Assembly (NCBI RefSeq): GCF_026790145.1
Contig: NZ_JALAMS010000001.1
Span: 62,001-126,000, forward strand
Direction: 5' to 3'
Length of the DNA: 64,000 nt
DNA from: Bacillus_I endophytica_A
GTDB lineage: Bacteria; Bacillota; Bacilli; Bacillales; Bacillaceae_H
Shown: one piece after another, positions 8,712 through 16,406 of the stretch
Position numbering within the stretch: the first letter of the stretch is position 1
Layout of the letters: every line of letters starts with the position of its first letter
Made by a program: the position numbers and the translations under genes
Notes under the pieces: generated by a model
Database searches by the model: none
Told to the model about the DNA's origin: nothing
The model's input: only the letters and a program-made list of their open reading frames with translations

Positions 8712-8715
8712 GGCT
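8680..8715 (-). terminator. Terminator of the SASP gene
   Basis: On the minus strand AGCCCTAAG (8715-8707) pairs with CTTAGGGCT (8702-8694), followed by a T-rich tract complementary to 8682-8693. Confidence 0.85.
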
Positions 8716-8757
8716 CCATATCCAATATCATTCATTTGTAGAGGGAAATCTTTAAAT

Positions 8758-8973
8758 TTATTTGTAGCTTCCACCAAGTTGTTGCTCAGCCATTTGTACT
8801 AAGCGTTTTGTGATTTCGCCACCAACAGATCCGTTAGCACGAGAAGTTGTGTCTGCACCTAATTGTACGCCAAATTCGCTAGCGATTTCATACTTCATTT
8901 GTTCAAGAGCTAATTCTGCACCAGGTACAACCAGTTGATTAGTATTGTTGTTACGAGTTTGGTTTTGTGGCAT
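8758..8973 (-). CDS. sspB: Alpha/beta-type small acid-soluble spore protein
   Basis: Major SASP that coats spore DNA in the forespore and shields it from UV and heat. The 71-residue protein has the family pattern: NQLVVPGAELALEQMKYEIA, then the GPR protease cleavage region at YEIASEFG, then GGEITKRLVQMAEQQL. GGAGATG precedes ATG 8973. A sigma-G-like promoter lies at 9097-9127, giving a leader of about 115 nucleotides with a tRNA-like fold. The locus between yheG and yheC/D genes matches B. subtilis sspB; several paralogues usually exist, so the exact symbol is positional. Confidence 0.92.
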   Translation of the reverse strand: MPQNQTRNNNTNQLVVPGAELALEQMKYEIASEFGVQLGADTTSRANGSVGGEITKRLVQMAEQQLGGSYK

Positions 8974-9003
8974 TATTACTCATCTCCTTAAATTTGTTTA
9001 AAA

Positions 9004-9061
9004 TGGGTGGGTTCACTGGAATTGAACCAGTCTAATAGAGGAACCAACTTCCTGTAACCCA
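9004..9061 (-). other. tRNA-like element in the SASP leader
   Basis: Read on the minus strand, TGGGTTA (9061-9055) can pair with GAACCCA (9014-9008) in six of seven positions like an acceptor stem, followed by a discriminator C and CCA (9006-9004). AGGAA/TTCCT encloses a GTTGG loop resembling a D-arm, and ACTGG/CCAGT encloses TTCAATT, a consensus seven-base T-loop. An anticodon arm is missing: only CTATTAG joins the two arms. It is therefore not a functional decoding tRNA. It could be a tRNA remnant or a structured leader that attracts tRNA-processing enzymes. Confidence 0.5.
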
Positions 9062-9096
9062 GTGTGTAAATGTTTGTTTCTGTAAGTTTGTACTCC

Positions 9097-9127
9097 TATT
9101 ATGAGAGACTATAAACAATACTATGCA
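9097..9127 (-). promoter_or_regulatory. Sigma-G-like promoter for the SASP gene
   Basis: On the minus strand TGCATA (9127-9122), 18 bases and CATAATA (9103-9097), compared with the sigma-G pattern TGAATA and CATACTA. SASP genes are classic sigma-G targets. Confidence 0.65.
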
Positions 9128-9239
9128 TATCTTTTATTTGGTAAATATTACAATAATGAAAAGGGTGGATTTTACTAAGAGTAATGCGAAACATTTTCGA
9201 ACATATTAGAGGTAAATAAGGAATAGTGAGGGGAAAATG

Positions 9240-9458
9240 ATGTGTCCACTTTGTAATGGATTTAAAGAATGTGATTATATTTGTTCAACATGTGGTCATC
9301 TTTTAAAAGATATGGGAAGAACAACAGATTATTTAGATGAATACAGCGCATACGTAGACTTTGATGATACTAAAAATGTCGACGGAAAAGTAAGTCATGC
9401 GTGCTGTCATCTTCTTTATTGTGAAAATTGTAATCATGAACAAAAGGTATTTTTTTAG
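9240..9458 (+). CDS. Small cysteine-rich hypothetical protein
   Basis: A 72-residue protein with three CxxC pairs (CPLC, CSTC, CENC) plus a Cys-Cys-His cluster, suggesting a zinc-ribbon fold; the middle is acidic. I do not recognise the family. ATG 9240 gives a six-base spacing to GAGGGG, better than the adjacent ATG at 9237. It occupies the position of B. subtilis yheE but I see no basis for orthology. Confidence 0.6.
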   Translation: MCPLCNGFKECDYICSTCGHLLKDMGRTTDYLDEYSAYVDFDDTKNVDGKVSHACCHLLYCENCNHEQKVFF

Positions 9459-9825
9459 ATTAAAGTACACTTTACATTAAACAAATCATACTTCCGTATA
9501 GGAGATAACTTCTTAGTATTGTTTACATTTGAGGGATGACGCTAAGCTTGTCCTTAATAAGATAAGAAATATTTCTTCACTCAGAACCTGTCTTGCAAAA
9601 TAAAAAGAAATGTTTTTATCAGTTACAGTATTATTCCATGTTTGGTTATTGCTATATATATATAGGCACAAGAAAGAGGAGTATCCTGCTTTCTACAACT
9701 TTTATACGTTGGGCATATTGTTTGTAAATATGCTTTGGTTTTAAAGTTGTTATCTATGTATAGGCTAAAAGAGAAAAAAGTCTCTTTTAGCTTTTGTTAT
9801 CTAGCATAAAGTTGAAGAGAAAAAA
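9459..9825 (+). other. Gene-free region with hairpins
   Basis: No convincing coding sequence. Visible structure: a 14-base perfect palindrome AAGAAATATTTCTT (9564-9577), an AT dinucleotide run near 9653, a hairpin GCATATT/AATATGC (9713-9733) followed by TTTGGTTTT, and a stronger terminator at 9764. It may be a long 3' untranslated region of the upstream gene or hold a small RNA. Confidence 0.4.
9764..9796 (+). terminator. Rightward intrinsic terminator
   Basis: GCTAAAAGAGA (9764-9774) pairs perfectly with TCTCTTTTAGC (9781-9791), followed by TTTTG. It faces the leftward ATP-grasp operon end and ends rightward transcription from the 9240 gene or the preceding gap. Confidence 0.75.
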
Positions 9826-10989
9826 CTACAAAAATGAAAGTTCGATAAATAAATTGTGCAAGTTTTCAGCACCTTTTATTCGTATGTGTTCTTCATCAAA
9901 AATCATCGGTTTTGCATTTAGTTCAAGTACATAATACCGATTGTCAGGTGTTTTTAACATATCGATTGAAAATTCTCCAACAAAAGAGTGAAGCTTTATA
10001 AGCTGTTCTCCACAGTAGTGAGCAATCTCCTCTACTTGCTTTATGTTAATCTCTTGGTGAATATCTTCAAATGGAATAATTTTTCCCCCTTTTGGAACGT
10101 GGGTTGTCAAAGATTGAGTTCCAGCTTGCCTAACACCAATTCCACTTATAAGAAACTTATTAGCCGATCGGTGCATAAGAAGGCGGAGGTCATATCGTTT
10201 GTCTTGAAAAGAAGCTGAAGGAAGTGCTTTTTGCAGAATGACTTTGTTATGTTTATGAGCAAGCTCTTTTTCGTAAAAATCGGTAAAAGTTTGATATGTT
10301 CGTGTTTCGATAAAGTCTTCAACAATATAGACATTTTCTTTTATCTCTACTACGAAAATTCCTTTTCCCTTTCGGCCGTGGCTTGGTTTTACGTAAATTT
10401 TCTTATGTGTTTTTAAAAAATGTTGTGCTTCGTGCTTTGACGTAAAGAACAAAGTAGGAGGAATATGACGTTTTAAAAAAGGATGAGAACTTAAAATGTC
10501 ATGCATATCTTCCTTTGAAAAAAACGCTTTATTGAAGAATGGAATGTTATATTTCTTTAAAGTTTTAAATAGGCGCTGCACCTTTTTTTTCTGCTCATAT
10601 TTTCTAGAAGAAATACGGTTATATACAACGTCAGGGAGTGGCACTTTTACTTTTTTCCATTTTTCTTGATAGAGAATATAGCCAGAAATAGAGTCGTCTT
10701 TAAAAGACTCGGCAGTGAAGAAGAATGGAAATGCACGACTGTTAGTGAGAAAGGTATGAAGATGAAGAAAATATTCATATGGTACTTCTTTATTCGTTTT
10801 AAGTTGGCGAGGCGAGATTAGAATACCGATAAGAGGACCGAGGCGATTTTGATACAATTTAACAGAAAAAGAGTAGGAAAAAGGGTCACTATCATATGCT
10901 TTTTGTAAAATCTTTTTACCAAATAAAAGAGAAGAAGCTTCTTTGTGGAAAAAGCATTCTTTCTCTTTATTATAATAGAGGAAAGTCAT
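9826..10989 (-). CDS. YheC/YheD-family ATP-grasp spore coat-associated protein (fourth of four)
   Basis: 387 residues, last gene of a four-gene leftward array. The ATP-grasp domain shows the nucleotide loop VKPSHGRKGKGIFVVE and the metal-binding end GEFSIDM...VLELNAKP. Members in B. subtilis are described as endospore coat-associated; substrate unknown. The start lies in an ATGA overlap with the preceding gene, with AGAGG upstream. It has a shorter N-terminal region than the YheD-type members, so it resembles YheC more, although it keeps part of the N-terminal module (LGPLIGILISP). Confidence 0.82.
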   Translation of the reverse strand: MTFLYYNKEKECFFHKEASSLLFGKKILQKAYDSDPFSYSFSVKLYQNRLGPLIGILISPRQLKTNKEVPYEYFLHLHTFLTNSRAFPFFFTAESFKDDSISGYILYQEKWKKVKVPLPDVVYNRISSRKYEQKKKVQRLFKTLKKYNIPFFNKAFFSKEDMHDILSSHPFLKRHIPPTLFFTSKHEAQHFLKTHKKIYVKPSHGRKGKGIFVVEIKENVYIVEDFIETRTYQTFTDFYEKELAHKHNKVILQKALPSASFQDKRYDLRLLMHRSANKFLISGIGVRQAGTQSLTTHVPKGGKIIPFEDIHQEINIKQVEEIAHYCGEQLIKLHSFVGEFSIDMLKTPDNRYYVLELNAKPMIFDEEHIRIKGAENLHNLFIELSFL

Positions 10990-12317
10990 AGGATTACAGC
11001 CTCTGTTCTTTCCAAAGATTCCTTCGTTAAGAAAATGGCAAAAGCGTACAGCATTTGACGTGTTTTTACGTCTTGCTCATGAAGGATAGGATACTTAAAA
11101 ATAGAGCGCCCTGGTCGCGAATTTGCTTCGAAAAGATATAATTCTTCATTTGCATCCATTCCAAAATCAAACCCAATTTCCCCAATCGTTCCATCTAACG
11201 TTTCTTGAAGATGTTTGCTAAGCGTTAAAGCAGCTTCCGTAAGTTTCTTCTCGACCGCTTCAGTGCGATCTTTAAAAACGTCTTCTAGTCTTTTTACATA
11301 GCCACCATTTCTAAGATGTGTTGTGATCGCATCTTCTCCACTTACTTTAATTGCTATTGCCGTAACTTCCCACTTTCCATCCTCATTTCGGTTTGTATGA
11401 ACTCGAAAATCAAAAGGACTATTATTGTAAGATAATAATGACATTTTCTTCTGAATAATATAAGGTTGTGCTTGTTTATGCTTTTTCAAGAAGTTAATGA
11501 GCTTTTGGAAAGAAGAAAAAACTTTGTTTTGACCTAAATCCTTACTTTCACAATGATATCCTTCACTTGTTGCTTCAATAACAAACATTCCTTTTCCTAA
11601 GCTGCCATGAATAGGTTTTACATATACATGGCCATAAGAACTAAGCATTACTTTTAGATCAGAAGAGGTTGAAAAGAGCCTTGTTGGCAAGAGCCATCGA
11701 CTCTCTAATTTTCCTAGCGATTGATACGTATCCCATTTGTTAAAAAAGGTCGGATTAAACCAAGGAATATCATATTCTTTTTGAAGTTTTTCTTTTACTT
11801 TAAGAAGTGTATTGTCTTTTTCAAGTTTACGATTTGGAAGGCGATCATATATAACATTTGGAAATGGAACTTTATGTCTAATCCACCCGTTTCTACCGTA
11901 GAAGTATCCTGTTACAGTTCCTTCGGTGAAGTCTAAATCAGAATGGCGAAAAATGAAAGCAGAACACCCTTTTTCTTTTGCACTTGTTAAGAGTTTGGCA
12001 AAAAATAATGAACGTTGAGCAACTGGACGAAGCATAGAAGAGGTGAATCCAGCTGTGAAAATACCGACGAGAGGACCGATATATAGAACATGATCTTTCA
12101 CAAAAAGATGAAGCGTTACTTTTGATTTCGGGAAGGACAAAGCTGTTGCGAGATCTTGTGAAATTAATAAAGTAGGTTTTTCATGAAAACGAATTTGACA
12201 TGATACCATTTTTGTTCCGTATGCAATTCTTTTAATATTGTTCTTTTTAAAACGTATAGGAGCATACACGATTTGTGAGGAAGCTGTTGTAAGATGAATG
12301 TCTACTTTTTCAGGCAC
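10986..12317 (-). CDS. YheD-type ATP-grasp spore coat-associated protein (third of four)
   Basis: 443 residues from GTG 12317, which has AAAGGAG nine bases upstream; a TTG at 12326 abuts that site and is less likely. An N-terminal module of about 85 residues (ending IGPLVGIFTAG) precedes the ATP-grasp core with VKPIHGSLGKGMFVIE and GEIGFDFGM...FEANSRPG. The N-terminal module and length are those of B. subtilis YheD (about 450 residues). It overlaps the upstream gene by eight bases in GTGCCTGA, so translation is probably coupled. Confidence 0.85.
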   Translation of the reverse strand: MPEKVDIHLTTASSQIVYAPIRFKKNNIKRIAYGTKMVSCQIRFHEKPTLLISQDLATALSFPKSKVTLHLFVKDHVLYIGPLVGIFTAGFTSSMLRPVAQRSLFFAKLLTSAKEKGCSAFIFRHSDLDFTEGTVTGYFYGRNGWIRHKVPFPNVIYDRLPNRKLEKDNTLLKVKEKLQKEYDIPWFNPTFFNKWDTYQSLGKLESRWLLPTRLFSTSSDLKVMLSSYGHVYVKPIHGSLGKGMFVIEATSEGYHCESKDLGQNKVFSSFQKLINFLKKHKQAQPYIIQKKMSLLSYNNSPFDFRVHTNRNEDGKWEVTAIAIKVSGEDAITTHLRNGGYVKRLEDVFKDRTEAVEKKLTEAALTLSKHLQETLDGTIGEIGFDFGMDANEELYLFEANSRPGRSIFKYPILHEQDVKTRQMLYAFAIFLTKESLERTEAVIL

Positions 12318-13383
12318 GCTGCTCAACTCCTTTTCTCTGTTCTAGAAAGCAAATATAAGCAAATGGTCTATCATAAATTTGCTTAATTTCTTTTTCTGTT
12401 AAAATTGAAGAAATTTTTCTGCCTGGTTTTGAATTTATATCAATTACAAAAAGGTGACCATCTTTTGTAAATGCAATATCAATTCCAAGTTCAAAAAGAG
12501 GACCAAAAGCATAATCAAGCGCCTTAGGCAAAGTTTCCACAATATCTTCTAACGCTTTTTGCACAGATAGTCTAGTTTTATGGTCATAAAGGTAGAGGCT
12601 GTCAATGAAAGACGAAATCTTTCCACCTTGGCTTAAGTTTGTTAACAGCGTTCCTTTTTTTCCTTTTCGAATAGCTCTCACACTCTCAATCCAGGTCTCG
12701 TTCTTTTTCTGTACGAGAAGGCGTATATCAGATGGTGAACCGCTCCATTGCATATTGAGGTATGGTTGAATAAGATAACTTTCTGTAAGAAGTTTTTCGT
12801 ATAGCCAACTTATAAACTCCTCATGTGCTGAAAAAGAATTTACGTTCACTTTGCCACTATGTTGTGTATAAACGTGAATTTTCTCTTGGAGTGTGATAAA
12901 CAAAATCCCTCTTCCGCCGCTGCCACAAAGCGGTTTTAACACAATCTCTCGGTCCGTTTTCAATCTCTCATATACATCAGCCGGTGTGTTGGGGAAGGTT
13001 GTATATGGAATATAAAAAGAGAGGCTTTGATGCTGCTGTAAAGCGCCGAAAACCTCCTTTTTATTTGGGAGACCATAGCCAAGAAATAATATGTCATGTT
13101 GATTTTTTAGCACTCTCATGTTTCGTTTAGCTCTCATTGAACTTCTGTCATTTTTATAAAAGCATCTGTCATAAAGATAAGAGGGGATAGGAAATACGTC
13201 TTCAACAAAATCCTGTTCTAAATGGTCATATCGAAGTCCATGAACATTCTTGTCTTCTATCGAATAGCTGTCAGGCGTAAAGCGATAAAAGGTGATGTTG
13301 TGAAGGTGAGCACGTTTAGCAAGCTTATAGGCGTAGTCTTTTTCTTGTTGAAGAGATAATGTGATAAAACCTAATGAAGTCAT
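12310..13383 (-). CDS. YheC-type ATP-grasp spore coat-associated protein (second of four)
   Basis: 357 residues from ATG 13383, preceded by AAAGGAG. The ATP-grasp core has LKPLCGSGGRGILFIT and FELGIDIAF...IDINSKPGRK. It lacks the long YheD-type N-terminal module and matches the length of B. subtilis YheC. An in-frame upstream TTG at 13422 lacks a ribosome-binding site. It follows the first gene of the array after 17 bases. Confidence 0.85.
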   Translation of the reverse strand: MTSLGFITLSLQQEKDYAYKLAKRAHLHNITFYRFTPDSYSIEDKNVHGLRYDHLEQDFVEDVFPIPSYLYDRCFYKNDRSSMRAKRNMRVLKNQHDILFLGYGLPNKKEVFGALQQHQSLSFYIPYTTFPNTPADVYERLKTDREIVLKPLCGSGGRGILFITLQEKIHVYTQHSGKVNVNSFSAHEEFISWLYEKLLTESYLIQPYLNMQWSGSPSDIRLLVQKKNETWIESVRAIRKGKKGTLLTNLSQGGKISSFIDSLYLYDHKTRLSVQKALEDIVETLPKALDYAFGPLFELGIDIAFTKDGHLFVIDINSKPGRKISSILTEKEIKQIYDRPFAYICFLEQRKGVEQRA

Positions 13384-13400
13384 CGTCTTCACTCCTTTTA

Positions 13401-14729
13401 CTAAAAACCGCTTAACCTGCAACAGTAGCGCACAAGTGCTTTTGTAGATGGTCTTGTTTGCCCATTTTCGGTTAGAAAAAAGCGCTTCGAAGGCTTTGTG
13501 TTTACTTCAATAAGCCAAAGCGATCCATCTTCGTCAAGTGCTAAATCAAGACCGAATTCTCCATACAACCCTTCATTTTGAGCGCAGAGGCAGTGACAAA
13601 TTTCAAGTGAAAGTTCGCGTAAAAGCTCAAGCAGATGTTTCATTTCACGGTGAGAATAAAAGGTTTGTAAAAGGTCTTTAATCGGCATAAGATCTCCACC
13701 CTGTGAAAGGTTGGAAACGAAGCCGCTTTTTTTAGAAACACGAGCTACCATTGAAGTGATACCCCATTTATCTTCTTGTTTTCTATGACACAAAATTCGA
13801 AAGTCAAATGGTCGGTTAGCAAGCTTTTTTAATGAAAGTGTTTCTTGAAGTAAATAGTTTCTCTTCTTGAATTTTGGATATAAATTTTTATATAACGTAG
13901 TGAAATTATCATATATTTCTCTTTCACCTGTTTCAGCACAATCAACAAGGTATGTGCCGCTTCTTTCTTGTACTTTAAAAATCTTCTTCCCTTGACTTCC
14001 ATTAATAGGTTTTAAAAATAGAGATCGATGAGCACTAAGAGCGTTCATCAAATCCTCTTTATTTTGAAGATAATAAGTCATAGGAAGGAAAGGCGTTAAA
14101 TGCTCATATTGTGATAAATGCTCGTGTACAAACCATTTGTCAAGAAAGCGCTGATTGAAAAAAGGAATGCCTAGGGATAAGATGTCTTCTTCAAATTTTT
14201 CAAAAGCTGCGCCATTTTCTTTTTTTCGACTATGAACTCTATTGTGTATAACGTTTGGAAGGGGAACATGGTCATATTCAAAATCTTCATCTTTCATTAC
14301 ATAGCCAAAGCATTCTTGACTGTCCCAATGTTTAAACGTAGTTACAAAAAACAACCCACCTATTTCACAGCAATAATCGTGCATTTCTTTACAAAAGTCA
14401 GATAGAGAAGGCGGAATAGCTCCTTCCTTTGATAGGTTGATCACAACTGTAATAACAGGACCGAAGAAAATCTCTTCATTGATAATTTTTATTTGAAGAG
14501 AGAGAGAATTAATTGGCAAACGAAGCATTGTAAAAAGGGAAGAAGAGAAATAGACCGTATCTTCTTTGCTTTCAAAAACAGCCACCTGTGCTTTTGCTTT
14601 CTGCTTTCCTACGTAAACGTTTGTATCGTTAGATAGCTGCTGTTGTTGTGCGATATGGCTTGGTATCCAAACCGTATCTTGAAGCTCTTTTGTTGATGAT
14701 AATTGAATCGCTACAGTTATTGGTTTCAT
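13401..14729 (-). CDS. YheD-type ATP-grasp spore coat-associated protein (first of four)
   Basis: 442 residues from ATG 14729 with GAGG seven bases upstream; a TTG two codons earlier is rejected. The N-terminal module is followed by the ATP-grasp core with LKPINGSQGKKIFKVQ and GEFGLDLAL...IEVNTKPSK. It leads the array, about 40 bases downstream of a sigma-K-like promoter (14771-14798). The order YheD-YheC-YheD-YheC suggests duplication of an ancestral pair; sequence divergence between copies shows this is not recent. Confidence 0.85.
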   Translation of the reverse strand: MKPITVAIQLSSTKELQDTVWIPSHIAQQQQLSNDTNVYVGKQKAKAQVAVFESKEDTVYFSSSLFTMLRLPINSLSLQIKIINEEIFFGPVITVVINLSKEGAIPPSLSDFCKEMHDYCCEIGGLFFVTTFKHWDSQECFGYVMKDEDFEYDHVPLPNVIHNRVHSRKKENGAAFEKFEEDILSLGIPFFNQRFLDKWFVHEHLSQYEHLTPFLPMTYYLQNKEDLMNALSAHRSLFLKPINGSQGKKIFKVQERSGTYLVDCAETGEREIYDNFTTLYKNLYPKFKKRNYLLQETLSLKKLANRPFDFRILCHRKQEDKWGITSMVARVSKKSGFVSNLSQGGDLMPIKDLLQTFYSHREMKHLLELLRELSLEICHCLCAQNEGLYGEFGLDLALDEDGSLWLIEVNTKPSKRFFLTENGQTRPSTKALVRYCCRLSGF

Positions 14730-14770
14730 TGTCAATCCTCATTTAAAAAGAAATTAGGCGAATGTTGATA

Positions 14771-14798
14771 TATCGTATGAATAAAACAAACTGTCGGT
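14771..14798 (-). promoter_or_regulatory. Sigma-K-like promoter of the yheC/yheD array
   Basis: On the minus strand AC (14798-14797), 17 bases and CATACGATA (14779-14771), fitting the sigma-K pattern AC-N16/17-CATAnnnTA. The same -10 sequence, spacing and CACC -35 context occur ahead of gerPA (61463-61490). Confidence 0.6.
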
Positions 14799-14870
14799 GA
14801 GAAGAAGAAAGGAAAAAGGATCAATTTCCTTTCTTGCTTTCACTATTTAGGGGGAAAAAAACCTCAAAGG

Positions 14871-14899
14871 CTGAAATGTATACAATAGTTTGTTATAGT
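14871..14899 (+). promoter_or_regulatory. Candidate sigma-A promoter of yheA
   Basis: CTGAAA (14871-14876), 17 bases, TATAGT (14894-14899), 45 bases before the yheA start. Confidence 0.45.
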
Positions 14900-14944
14900 A
14901 GAGAAGGTAAACGAAAGCCTAAACTAAGGTAGGAGGATTTTTTT

Positions 14945-15310
14945 ATGACTAATGTATACGATGTAGCGTACGAATTAGAAAAAGCAGTACGTGAGAGTGA
15001 CGATTACAAAAACCTAAAAAAATTATATGATGAAGTGAACGCAGACGAATCAGCAAAACGTCTTTTCGATAACTTCCGCAACATGCAACTTGAATTGCAA
15101 CAAAAGCAAATGACTGGCCAAGAAATTTCTGAAGAAGAAGTTCAAAAAGCTCAGCAAACTGTTGCAATCATTCAACAGCATGAAGCAATTTCAAAATTAA
15201 TGGAAGCAGAACAACGCATGAGCGTTCTTGTTCAAGAGCTAAACAAAGTTATTATGAAGCCACTTGAAGAGCTTTATGGTAATCCAGAAGATTCAAATTC
15301 TGTTCAATAA
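14945..15310 (+). CDS. yheA: YlbF/YmcA-family protein YheA
   Basis: All-helical, 121-residue cytoplasmic protein of the YlbF/YmcA (Com_YlbF) family. Helical heptads fill the sequence (NMQLELQQKQMTGQEISEEEVQKAQ). The family includes YlbF and YmcA, which form a complex affecting RNA processing and development, but YheA itself has no firmly known role. Ribosome-binding site GGAGG precedes ATG 14945 and a strong terminator follows. Confidence 0.9.
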   Translation: MTNVYDVAYELEKAVRESDDYKNLKKLYDEVNADESAKRLFDNFRNMQLELQQKQMTGQEISEEEVQKAQQTVAIIQQHEAISKLMEAEQRMSVLVQELNKVIMKPLEELYGNPEDSNSVQ

Positions 15311-15313
15311 TAT

Positions 15314-15348
15314 AAAAGAGGAGTCGCAGAAGCGGCTCCTCTTTTCTT
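15314..15348 (+). terminator. yheA terminator
   Basis: AAAAGAGGAGTCGC (15314-15327) pairs with GCGGCTCCTCTTTT (15332-15345), with one G-U pair, and runs into T residues. Confidence 0.9.
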
Positions 15349-15431
15349 ATGAAGCATAAACACGCCATATACATCATATTCATTACTAATCAGTCAGCAA
15401 GCAGACACCGAGGAAAGAAGGAGATGTAGTG

Positions 15432-16304
15432 ATGTATCGCTTATTAGCATTGAATATTGATGGAACGATTTTGAACAATCAAGGACGTTTGACAAAGGAA
15501 ACTAAAGAAGCTATTGATTATGTTAAGGATAAAGGAGTCTACGTAACAGTTGTGACAAATCGTCATTTTTCATCCGCTAAAAAAATCGCTAAAACATTGC
15601 GTCTTCATAAAAATCAACTCATAACTCACAGTGGAGCATTCATTGCTTCAAATGTCGATAAACCAACATATGAGCGTAGAATATCCGAAAATAAAACGTT
15701 TAACCTTGTTCAAGTGCTTGAAAACTTTGATTGCCATACGAGAATTTTACATGAGAAATTTTCACTCGGAAACAGAGTGAAAATTCACAATCAAGTGATG
15801 GCAAAGGCTGTATTAAAAAGTAATGAACCACTTTTTTATCCTATTCAATTTGTGGAATCACTAGGAGAAACACTTCGAGACAATCCAGTTTCTGCACCTA
15901 AAATCGAGCTTTATTTTCAAAGTCAGTATGAAAAAGAACAGGCAGAGCGTACGATTGCGTCGGCTTTTGATATTGAATGGATTTCATATCCAAATGAGCC
16001 TCGAGCATATATAGTTGAGAAAGGGACTTCAAAAGAACATGGGGTCTATTATGTTGCAACACAGCTAGGCATCTCGCTTGAAGAAGTTGTAGCAATTGGA
16101 AACTGCTATGATGATCTTGGTCTTGTAGAGTCTGTTGGCCTTGGAGTAGCAATGGGGAATGCACCAGATAAAGTAAAAAAAGCTGCAGGATGGATAACGC
16201 GTTCAAATAATGAGAATGGAGTTGCTTACATGGTAAAAGAATTGTTCCGTAAGCAACCCCGTATTGGCTATCTAGAGAAGATTGCTTCTCTTGATAAGCA
16301 TTGA
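15432..16304 (+). CDS. yhaX: YhaX-like Cof-type HAD protein with altered catalytic residues
   Basis: 290-residue member of the Cof-type HAD superfamily. Motif I reads LALNIDGTIL: the usual nucleophilic aspartate of DxDGT is Asn8, while the acid/base Asp10 is kept. Motif IV reads GNCYDDLGL, so the first acidic residue of GDxxND is also Asn (224). Both changes argue against normal phosphatase activity and suggest a regulatory or binding role. GAAGGAG lies eight bases before ATG 15432; the preceding GTG at 15429 is not needed. Gene order before hemZ fits B. subtilis yhaX. Confidence 0.82.
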   Translation: MYRLLALNIDGTILNNQGRLTKETKEAIDYVKDKGVYVTVVTNRHFSSAKKIAKTLRLHKNQLITHSGAFIASNVDKPTYERRISENKTFNLVQVLENFDCHTRILHEKFSLGNRVKIHNQVMAKAVLKSNEPLFYPIQFVESLGETLRDNPVSAPKIELYFQSQYEKEQAERTIASAFDIEWISYPNEPRAYIVEKGTSKEHGVYYVATQLGISLEEVVAIGNCYDDLGLVESVGLGVAMGNAPDKVKKAAGWITRSNNENGVAYMVKELFRKQPRIGYLEKIASLDKH

Positions 16305-16354
16305 CCTTTCATAGCTCTTTCGCTAAACTGAAAGAAGCTTAATAAAGAGAGTAG

Positions 16355-16382
16355 AAGTGGTGCATATTGTACCACTTTTTTC
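16355..16382 (+). terminator. yhaX terminator
   Basis: AAGTGGTGCA (16355-16364) pairs with TGTACCACTT (16368-16377), followed by TTTTT. Confidence 0.85.
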
Positions 16383-16406
16383 TATCTATAATGAAAGGTG
16401 ATTACT

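Noticed and set aside
9004..9061. A functional tRNA gene
   Set aside because: There is no anticodon stem-loop and one acceptor pair is mismatched, so it cannot decode; kept only as a tRNA-like element.
9650..9665. AT dinucleotide run as a replication or recombination site
   Set aside because: Short simple repeat with no associated recombinase gene, inverted repeats or iteron structure.
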